Source of the DNA: Bacillota bacterium
Lineage (GTDB): Bacteria; Bacillota; Clostridia; Lachnospirales; Lachnospiraceae
NCBI GenBank assembly: GCA_023419655.1
Contig: JAEZXP010000039.1
Location: 1 to 33,488 of the forward strand
Length of the DNA stretch: 33,488 bases
Direction of reading: 5' to 3'
Shown piece by piece: positions 17,108 to 22,612 of this stretch. The notes under the pieces were generated by a model. That model did no database searches and was not told where the DNA came from. It worked only from the letters and a program-made list of their open reading frames with translations. Made by a program: the position numbers and the translations under genes. The first letter of the stretch is position 1. Each line of letters opens with the position of its first letter.

Positions 17108-18688
17108 TTATTCTCCCATCGCATAGGCGGTAATATCCGGCAAGTCCTCCAATGTCAGGACTTTTTCGTGGGAATAAGCCTTTATTAACATCTCTGCCTC
17201 TGTATACTGTTCACTAAGTGTATGAATTCCTATATCTTTCGCAACGAATTCACCACCCCAGGTGCACCAGCTCCCCCACATGGCACCGTCTCTTATGGCT
17301 AAATCCGGATCAAATACGCATCCGTTCTCTGTCAAATATGTCAGCTTACGGCCGCTTGTATAATCAAGCGCTTTCAGATAGCGGGCTATCTGAGAGGTAT
17401 ATACCCGCTCCCCTGGGTAAATATCTTCCCCGATAATATCCACATACTCATCTCCCGGATACCAGTCCTTGTCCTGTCCGTTCCATACCCATATCAGATT
17501 GTTAAGCTGATATTCATTCGTAAGCCGTTCATATAGCAGAATATAAAGCTCTTTATATGCTTCCGGCCCTGATGCTCCCCACCAGAACCATTTACCGCTT
17601 GCTTCATGTAAAGGCCGCCACAGTATCGGCACCCCCGCCTCCTGCAGCTTAAGAAGCTCTGCGGCAATCGCGTCAATGTCTTTCATAAGAAGGGCATAGC
17701 CTTCCTCATCCTGACCGTTCATAATCTTTGAAAGATTGATATTGGTGGCATCCGTATAAAATCCCCGGTACCATTCCTTCGTCAGGTATTTGCCCGGAGC
17801 ATTCCAGTGCCAGCAGAAGGTTACAATTCCTCCGCTCTCCCAAAAATCAATTGCCAGCTCCGTCTGACTTCCCCTGCTGCCATTTTCTACTCTTGAAGGA
17901 GTATATTCTATAAAATCCAGACCAAGTACAGCCGGAGTCTTTCCGGTCGTCTTCTTGATTACTACGAATTCCTTGCCATACTGGCCTGTGTCACAATATT
18001 GTCCTGAAAGAAAATATTCATCATAGATATCACATAGATAGCACATCAGCCTCTTCGTATTATCCGCAGCATTCTTATTCACGAGAACAGGTTCTATATT
18101 ATATTTTTCAGGATTAATCTTTTTGGCGGTATATACCTCTACGCTGTCCAGCAATATCCATCCCCAGTAGCTTTTTACAGTAACCTCATGCTCTCCGGCA
18201 GTTAAATACACATGCTCCAGCACTGAGTCCGAGAACTTATTCTTGTCCGCGGCAATAATTCCGATATTCTCTTTGTCCACATAAACATAGTTTTCTTTGT
18301 AGCCCCCTGCGGAGGCACTTATAAAATTCAGGTCATACATGCCATCCTGCTCCACGGCTATCCTCACCGTGCAGGTGTCTTCATCATTCTCAAAGCCCTG
18401 GACATAACCCGTTCCCTTGTAGCCTTTCACACCGGACGAGGCTTCTACATTGCCGGTAAAGGCACCATGTTCCGCTTCCACACGATATACAAATTCCTGT
18501 TCACTATCAAGGTACACGGGAATAATCTCCTTCCCGGCATCATCTTCGCCGGGATTATCCCTATGATTCTCATCTGCATCTTCATAAGCTGTCCTTTTGT
18601 CAGATTCTTCCGATGTTAAAGCACATCCTGCCAGTCCGACTGTCATAAACAAAGACCATATTAAAAGCAGCCGTCTTCTATGTTTCAT
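17108..18688 (-). CDS. GH26 endo-beta-1,4-mannanase lipoprotein with CBM35-like domain
   Basis: The 526-residue product begins with a lipobox LAGC (Cys22), then an acidic linker to about 65. A CBM35-like domain (about 66-188) has YRVEAEHGAFTGN, GYKGTGYVQGFE and GWILLDSVEVYTA. The GH26 domain spans about 205-526. LWRPLHEASGKWFWWG carries the acid/base Glu362 and LTYLTENG the nucleophile Glu454, with the expected FCWHWNAPG between. GH26 enzymes cleave beta-1,4-mannan or release mannobiose from chain ends. The lipid anchor places it on the outer face of the membrane. It is the first gene of the operon, 39 nt before the fused binding protein, with GGAGGAAAG before the ATG. Endo versus exo action cannot be decided from sequence. 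Confidence 0.92.
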   Translation of the reverse strand: MKHRRRLLLIWSLFMTVGLAGCALTSEESDKRTAYEDADENHRDNPGEDDAGKEIIPVYLDSEQEFVYRVEAEHGAFTGNVEASSGVKGYKGTGYVQGFENDEDTCTVRIAVEQDGMYDLNFISASAGGYKENYVYVDKENIGIIAADKNKFSDSVLEHVYLTAGEHEVTVKSYWGWILLDSVEVYTAKKINPEKYNIEPVLVNKNAADNTKRLMCYLCDIYDEYFLSGQYCDTGQYGKEFVVIKKTTGKTPAVLGLDFIEYTPSRVENGSRGSQTELAIDFWESGGIVTFCWHWNAPGKYLTKEWYRGFYTDATNINLSKIMNGQDEEGYALLMKDIDAIAAELLKLQEAGVPILWRPLHEASGKWFWWGASGPEAYKELYILLYERLTNEYQLNNLIWVWNGQDKDWYPGDEYVDIIGEDIYPGERVYTSQIARYLKALDYTSGRKLTYLTENGCVFDPDLAIRDGAMWGSWCTWGGEFVAKDIGIHTLSEQYTEAEMLIKAYSHEKVLTLEDLPDITAYAMGE

Positions 18689-18697
18689 CTTTCCTCC

Positions 18698-18711
18698 GGT
18701 AAACGCATTGT
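18698..18711 (-). promoter_or_regulatory. possible CcpA cre-like site in the 5' leader
   Basis: GGTAAACGCATTGT (plus strand) matches about 11 of 14 positions of the B. subtilis cre consensus TGWAARCGYTWNCW. It lies between the predicted transcription start and the mannanase start codon, where CcpA can act as a roadblock. One weak match in AT-rich DNA is only suggestive. Confidence 0.3.
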
Positions 18712-18812
18712 ATTTGTATTTATCATGGTTTTTTTGTTGCTAATATGCATTTTGCAATACTTATGCACGATACTGCACTATATTTTTATCATTTAAAGCC
18801 TATTATGCATAA

Positions 18813-18841
18813 ATTATAGCACATTAATATGAATTCGTCAC
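18813..18841 (-). promoter_or_regulatory. sigma-A-type promoter of the mannan operon
   Basis: On the minus strand the -35 is GTGACG (18836-18841), the spacer is exactly 17 nt, and the -10 is a perfect TATAAT (18813-18818) preceded by TGC, an extended -10. The start site would be near 18806, giving a leader of about 118 nt. No other comparable promoter was noticed in the 18 kb downstream. Confidence 0.75.
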
Positions 18842-18853
18842 CCTTTATATGAA

Positions 18854-18870
18854 AATTTAGTTACTAAATT
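18854..18870. promoter_or_regulatory. palindromic operator candidate upstream of mannan promoter
   Basis: AATTTAGTTACTAAATT has perfect 8-bp arms around a single central base. It is centred about 56 nt upstream of the predicted start site, just beyond the -35, a usual place for an activator. No regulator gene is present in the operon. The rest of 18871-19118 is AT-rich with no supported gene. Motifs of the type TTGCAAT...ATGCA occur at 18752-18767 and 19081-19095. Confidence 0.45.
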
Positions 18871-19118
18871 AATACCGCCTCTATTTATTAAAACATAACA
18901 TCCTAATTGCTTCTATTTGCATCTTTTTATATATACTTCACAATTGATATATACTTAAATCCACACTTTTTTCATATTACTATTATATACTTCCTTTATC
19001 CGGTAATACATGGCATATGTTCGTCAGTTTTTGTATTATCCATACAGTCCGCTTTTGTCCATTTATCTGTGCATATATCTTTGCAATTGTATGCATAATC
19101 TTGCAAAAAAGGTATTGT

Positions 19119-19150
19119 AAAAGGCCATTGCATTTTTGCAACAGCCTTTT
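19119..19150 (-). terminator. terminator after the phosphoribosyltransferase-like gene
   Basis: On the minus strand AAAAGGC pairs with GCCTTTT, and the stem continues (GTTGCA/TGCAAT) around an AAAA loop, giving about 14 bp with two wobble pairs. It lies 25 nt after the stop codon at 19175. The T run is within the stem end, so termination is likely but not textbook; it could also work rightwards. Confidence 0.65.
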
Positions 19151-19174
19151 CAGCAAAAAATATTTATTCAGTAA

Positions 19175-19816
19175 CTACAATCTCATATAGCCATATCCGT
19201 TAACAATAGCATCCAGCTTTTGCCCCGACTGGCAAAGAGGGCATTGACCGGTATCAAAGCTTTGGTAATCCGGCAAATCCTTTTTTCTGAATATTGTATT
19301 AATTTCCACTCCCTCTACCTGGTCTACCGCAGAAAAGATTGCACTGATTCCATTGACGGCTCCTCCGTAGTATCGGATACATTCCAGGCTCTTCCTTACA
19401 GTGTCTCCTGTTGTCACAGATGCTACCAGAAGAAGAATCTTCTTATTAAATACGGCCCCCTGATTGCAGTCCCTGAATATCATCTGCCCGTTGGTATTGT
19501 ATTCGGGAGAGATAATATACATGGTCTGATGGGCATTCATCGAGCGAATTCCCGCAGCCGTAAGCTCCTGAGCCAGAAAGCCGCCGATAACATCACAATT
19601 ATCCAGACAGACGATGGTGTCAATAACCACATTGTTCACATACTGCATTGCCATAACACGGGCAGTCTCCGCCGCTTCGCTCATCCGTGTCTTTGCCGAA
19701 GTTAAATCAATATAAAGGTTGATATGGGAATTTGATGTTGCAAAATGCCCCGGAATCACCTTTAGACTTATCTTCTTACTTGTCGGTGCATGAATTTTAA
19801 TTGACCTGCTTTCCAT
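19175..19816 (-). CDS. phosphoribosyltransferase-like protein (PyrE-type fold)
   Basis: The 213-residue soluble protein resembles orotate phosphoribosyltransferase. A conserved-looking strand ending in LDNCDVIGGFLAQELTAAG is followed by KKILLLVASVTTGDTVRKSLECIRYYGG, the equivalent of the PRPP loop. In true PRTases the loop is preceded by two acidic residues (VDDxxTTGxT); here the match reads VASVTTGDT, so both acids are missing. The C-terminus carries a CPLC motif (192-195), then GYGYMRL, possibly half of a metal site. GGGAGG lies 7 nt before the ATG. It stands alone between a hairpin and its own terminator. Loss of the acids argues against normal PRPP chemistry; a regulatory or altered substrate role is possible. 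Confidence 0.6.
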   Translation of the reverse strand: MESRSIKIHAPTSKKISLKVIPGHFATSNSHINLYIDLTSAKTRMSEAAETARVMAMQYVNNVVIDTIVCLDNCDVIGGFLAQELTAAGIRSMNAHQTMYIISPEYNTNGQMIFRDCNQGAVFNKKILLLVASVTTGDTVRKSLECIRYYGGAVNGISAIFSAVDQVEGVEINTIFRKKDLPDYQSFDTGQCPLCQSGQKLDAIVNGYGYMRL

Positions 19817-19862
19817 TACATAACCTCCCTCATTGAATATGGATTAAAGGTGACAGCAATTA

Positions 19863-19887
19863 AATATTTCTATTTCACAGAAATATT
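19863..19887 (-). terminator. AT-rich hairpin, possible weak terminator
   Basis: AATATTTCT and AGAAATATT form a perfect 9-bp inverted repeat around ATTTCAC, downstream of the small membrane ORF on the minus strand, followed by only TTTAATTG. It may be a weak terminator or an operator for the next gene. Confidence 0.35.
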
Positions 19888-19903
19888 CTCACTTGGTATG
19901 TTA

Positions 19904-20149
19904 TTATTTTATCTTGGTCAGGGTATGCGGTCCGGAAATAAACTGTCCATTCAAGTAATATGCGATATACAAAGCAAGCAGAATAAGAAGTCTGATTCTT
20001 AATTTGAGATTTGATAGTAAGTATATCCTTATTATAACCCACAATATGGATAAGCACAATATAAAACCGGCCGCGATTACATATGGATTTCTATATATCT
20101 TCGAAATTACAACTCTATTATATGGTTGGCAACGGCTTCTCCAAACCAC
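19904..20149 (-). CDS. possible small membrane protein
   Basis: This 81-codon frame begins with GTG inside the end of the ABC-F gene (43-nt overlap) and has GGAG 8 nt upstream. It encodes two hydrophobic segments: VIAAGFILCLSILWVIIRIY and LRIRLLILLALYIAYYL, separated by a short basic loop. The first ~18 residues overlap the ABC-F reading frame and are unremarkable. No family recognised. Hydrophobic character and spacing favour a real gene, but AT-rich DNA can produce such frames by chance. Confidence 0.4.
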   Translation of the reverse strand: MVWRSRCQPYNRVVISKIYRNPYVIAAGFILCLSILWVIIRIYLLSNLKLRIRLLILLALYIAYYLNGQFISGPHTLTKIK

Positions 20150-21663
20150 TCATCATGCTCCACAAAAATCATTGTCGGCTTGTATTGTTCAATTGCCTGT
20201 TCTAACTGCCTGCGAAAATAAATATCCATATAATTTAGCGGCTCATCAAGAAACAGGATGTGATTCGGCATGGATAATGCCCTTGCCATCTCCAGTTTCT
20301 TCACCTCCCCGTTGCTATACGTGCCGATGGGGCGGTTCAGAAAATCTTTTGGCAAATCAAAGCTTAAACATAACTCATACCAATAGGAATGACTTCCTTC
20401 AAAATAGTCTGCGGCATAACCCTCCTTAATAAAGGGCTCCTGATATGAGAATCCTATATTCAGTCCGGGGGCATGATATATATTCCCCGCCATAATATCC
20501 CCGTATATATCCTCCTGTCTTTCATTAAGACTGCGCTTTTTGCTTAATAGCTTAAGAAGAGTACTCTTTCCTTTCCCATTCTCACCCCGAAGCCAGATAC
20601 TATCTCCGGTTCTGACGGTTATGCTAAAATCATCAAGTATAACCTTGCTGCCGTATCCAAACCGCAGATGGTCGGCAATCAACAGCCATTCGGAGGATAT
20701 ATCCTCACTTTGATTAAGCTTCAATTTCTTTTCCTTTTCAAAGTTTTTTAATAGCTGCTTCTTCTCATCTATATTATCCTGTATTCTTTTTTCTGAATTC
20801 TTTGCCTGGCGCATATATGCCTGGCTGCCATTGGTTCTGAAATGCCCTGCAAAAGGACTCTTCTGCTTATTTGCCGCCGTTGCCCATATTCTATTGGTCT
20901 TAGACCTGTGCTCCAGAGATAGGATTTCTCTCTCCAATTTTTCCTTTGTCCTAAATTCATACTGCTCTGTTAATTCCTTATTCTTAAGCCATGTTGAGAA
21001 ATTTCCCTTTTCTATCTCAATCGACTTCTTATTAATTGCCAGAATGTGGTCACATACCGTATCAAGGAACCGCCTGTCATGGGATACAACGATAAAGCCT
21101 CTTTTTCCTTTCAGGTAGTTCCCGATGATGCTCTTTCCTTCAATATCAAGATGATTGGTCGGTTCATCCAGCAATATGAATACATTGGGCTTTAGAAACA
21201 ATGTAATCAGATTAACCTTTGTCTTTTCTCCCCCTGACAGGGTATGATAATTACGCTCTAAAAGGGATTCCGAAAGATTCATCAGGTTCATTTCCCTGCG
21301 TATCCTGCTCTCCATCCCAAAACCATCCAGGTCAATATATCTTTGCAGGCAATCCATATCCTCCAGCCTATCCTCCAGCGTTCTAAGCCCTCCTATATTT
21401 TCTTTTATAACGTCCATTGTTTTATCATAGGCCAGATTCATCGGATACGGAAAGAATTCTGTATGAATGGATTTTGTAATCTTTCCTCTATCGGGCAGAA
21501 GCTCTCCATGGAGTAATCTTAATAACGTAGTTTTGCCTCTGCCGTTCCTCCCGACAAGGCCTAACTTCCAGTTACTATCCAGATTAAGATTCACATTCTC
21601 AAAAATTGATTCAAAGTATTCTTTATAATAAAAGCTCATATTCTCTATAATTATTTGCGCCAT
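20107..21663 (-). CDS. ABC-F ATPase of the Lsa/Vga antibiotic-resistance type
   Basis: The 518-residue protein has two ABC domains and no membrane helices. Domain 1 has Walker A GRNGRGKTT (38-46), signature LSGGE (142-146) and LLDEPTNHLD (164-173). A basic linker (about 230-320, NRIWATAANKQKSPFAGHF) follows. Domain 2 has GENGKGKST (360-368), a divergent signature YSNGE (449-453) and FLDEPLNYMD (471-480). DSNWKLGLVGRNGRGKTTLL and LDEPLNYMD are typical of Lsa/Vga-class proteins, which free ribosomes from lincosamides, pleuromutilins and streptogramin A (family knowledge). The ATG at 21663 is chosen because AGAGGAAG precedes it; the frame is open to 21687. Whether it gives resistance or is a housekeeping homologue is unproven. 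The ~470-nt leader suggests attenuation control. Confidence 0.85.
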   Translation of the reverse strand: MAQIIIENMSFYYKEYFESIFENVNLNLDSNWKLGLVGRNGRGKTTLLRLLHGELLPDRGKITKSIHTEFFPYPMNLAYDKTMDVIKENIGGLRTLEDRLEDMDCLQRYIDLDGFGMESRIRREMNLMNLSESLLERNYHTLSGGEKTKVNLITLFLKPNVFILLDEPTNHLDIEGKSIIGNYLKGKRGFIVVSHDRRFLDTVCDHILAINKKSIEIEKGNFSTWLKNKELTEQYEFRTKEKLEREILSLEHRSKTNRIWATAANKQKSPFAGHFRTNGSQAYMRQAKNSEKRIQDNIDEKKQLLKNFEKEKKLKLNQSEDISSEWLLIADHLRFGYGSKVILDDFSITVRTGDSIWLRGENGKGKSTLLKLLSKKRSLNERQEDIYGDIMAGNIYHAPGLNIGFSYQEPFIKEGYAADYFEGSHSYWYELCLSFDLPKDFLNRPIGTYSNGEVKKLEMARALSMPNHILFLDEPLNYMDIYFRRQLEQAIEQYKPTMIFVEHDEWFGEAVANHIIEL

Positions 21664-21680
21664 AATCGCACTTCCTCTCT

Positions 21681-21706
21681 TTGCCATCGGTTTTTGCCAT
21701 CGGTTT
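21681..21706. repeat. perfect 13-bp tandem duplication before the ABC-F start
   Basis: TTGCCATCGGTTT occurs twice head to tail (21681-21693 and 21694-21706), ending about 10 nt upstream of the ABC-F ribosome site. Exact identity implies a recent duplication. Each copy brings an ATG on the minus strand. Confidence 0.85.
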
Positions 21707-21727
21707 ATACATCTACCTTTCGCCCGA

Positions 21728-21762
21728 CAGGAATGCGACTGATACTGCGTCGCATTACCTGC
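21728..21762 (-). promoter_or_regulatory. stem-loop in ABC-F leader overlapping a short upstream ORF
   Basis: CAGG-AATGCGAC pairs with GTCGCATT-CCTG with a single bulged base and a 9-nt loop. It lies about 65 nt before the ABC-F start. No U-tract follows it in the leftward transcript, so it is not a standard terminator; alternative pairing or translational control is more likely. The stop codon of the 10-residue upstream ORF falls within its 5' arm. Confidence 0.5.
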
Positions 21763-21787
21763 CTGTTTTGTCTATAAAAATAATCAT
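21755..21787 (-). CDS. candidate 10-residue leader peptide of ABC-F gene
   Basis: ATG to TAA encodes MIIFIDKTGR. GAGGG lies 6 nt before the ATG, a good ribosome site. The TAA falls in the 5' arm of the 21728-21762 hairpin, so a ribosome on this frame would disrupt the stem. This geometry is the one used in drug-sensing leaders of resistance genes. Evidence is positional only; no coding statistics are possible at this length. Confidence 0.4.
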   Translation of the reverse strand: MIIFIDKTGR

Positions 21788-21808
21788 CCTAATCCCTCAC
21801 TTTCTGAT

Positions 21809-21988
21809 TTAGCAGAAGGAGTTTCGCTTGCGAAACTCTGTAAGCTTGCACAGCAAGCTTTGCCTAGCGCAGTCGGCATAGCTGACAAAATTCATAAAGC
21901 GCGAGTGCGCATCCTGCGGAGCATTTTTATGTAATAGGATGCCATATCCTATTACATAAAAATAAGAGCTCCCGCAATAAATGAGCAT
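21809..21988 (-). CDS. 59-codon upstream ORF running through palindromic repeat
   Basis: ATG at 21988 is preceded by AAGGGA with 6-nt spacing and the frame stays open to TAA at 21809. It begins MLIYCGSSYFYVIGYGILLH and ends FRKRNSFC. It is almost entirely made of the inverted repeats described for 21812-21965, so the frame may be a by-product of a repeat element rather than a selected protein. It could alternatively be a translated leader of the ABC-F gene. Confidence 0.25.
   Translation of the reverse strand: MLIYCGSSYFYVIGYGILLHKNAPQDAHSRFMNFVSYADCARQSLLCKLTEFRKRNSFC
21812..21965. repeat. cluster of perfect inverted repeats (REP/MITE-like element?)
   Basis: Three separate perfect hairpins are packed in about 150 bp. 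They are GAGTTTCGC-TT-GCGAAACTC (21819-21838), AAGCTTGC-ACA-GCAAGCTT (21842-21860), and an 18-bp-arm palindrome (21923-21963) whose arms centre on GTAATAGGAT / ATCCTATTAC with loop GCCAT. A GCGC-GAGT-GCGC element lies between. The composition is more GC-rich than flanking DNA. None has a U-tract positioned to terminate transcription. It sits inside the ABC-F leader. Confidence 0.7.
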
Positions 21989-22139
21989 AAAAAATCCCTT
22001 TCACAAAATGACAGAACACAACAAACAACCAAGATAACAAGTAACTTATCCCTCTTTGCCATATTCCGTATTCATCTCATGAAAAGAATTATTTAATAAT
22101 AATCATCTATTGCGAAACCTCTTATTCTATATTTTATAT

Positions 22140-22168
22140 ATTCTATTCGTACATTAACATATTGCCAA
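22140..22168 (-). promoter_or_regulatory. sigma-A-type promoter for the ABC-F transcript
   Basis: Minus strand TTGGCA (22163-22168), 17-nt spacer, TAGAAT (22140-22145), five of six matches in each hexamer. The start site would be near 22133, giving a leader of about 470 nt before the ABC-F ATG. Two further tiny frames occur early in this leader (five codons from 22106, nine codons from 22075), without convincing ribosome sites. Confidence 0.65.
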
Positions 22169-22188
22169 AATTACGTCAAGGTAATTTT
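22167..22188 (-). terminator. AT-rich hairpin after yccF
   Basis: AAAATTAC and GTAATTTT form an 8-bp stem around a 6-nt loop immediately after the YccF stop codon on the minus strand and end in TTTT. It overlaps the -35 of the ABC-F promoter. The AT-only stem makes it a weak terminator. Confidence 0.45.
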
Positions 22189-22547
22189 CAGCGGACAGAA
22201 GACCCGAAAGGCATCAATGCCAGCTTGGCAATCTTAAAATGCTGCAATCCAAATGGTATCCCTATAATGGTTATACAAAATAACACACCGAACACCGCTG
22301 ATTCAATCGCCAGAGGTATGCCTGTTATAATCAGCCAGATGATATTCAGAATCAGGGAGCCGGCCCCTCCGCCATATACAACTTCCTTTCCGAAGGGAAA
22401 GAAGCATAATCCTGCAAATTTAAAACACTGCATTCCAACCGGTATACCGATGATGGTTATACACCACAAACATCCTGCAAGAATCCAGCTTAATCCGCTT
22501 ATGAATCCGCCGAATACAAACCAAATAATATTACCCAGGCAACCCAT
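22188..22547 (-). CDS. yccF: YccF domain-containing inner membrane protein
   Basis: The 119-residue protein contains two copies of the YccF pattern: MGCLGNIIWFVFGG...CITIIGIPVGMQCFKFAGLCFFPFG in the first half and ILNIIWLIITG...CITIIGIPFGLQHFKIAKLALMPFG in the second. Each half has hydrophobic helices and an IIGIP turn. The internal duplication is plain. Function in bacteria is not established. AAGGAGGATTAC precedes the ATG. It follows the HD-GYP gene by 65 nt on the same strand and is probably the last gene of that transcript. Confidence 0.9.
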   Translation of the reverse strand: MGCLGNIIWFVFGGFISGLSWILAGCLWCITIIGIPVGMQCFKFAGLCFFPFGKEVVYGGGAGSLILNIIWLIITGIPLAIESAVFGVLFCITIIGIPFGLQHFKIAKLALMPFGSSVR

Positions 22548-22612
22548 CGTAATCCTCCTTATATGATTTTAACTTTCTTATCGTATCGCACATCTTATAT
22601 TTCTTTATCCCC

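Noticed and set aside
18907..19098. 63-codon rightward hydrophobic frame
   Set aside because: AT-rich intergenic DNA yields Phe/Ile/Tyr-rich frames by chance; no ribosome site.
19081..19150. Riboswitch before the mannan operon
   Set aside because: The structured part is the terminator of the neighbouring gene; no known aptamer core could be recognised.
21923..21963. 18-bp-arm palindrome as a terminator
   Set aside because: The stem ends in A on the 3' side on both strands, with no following T run.
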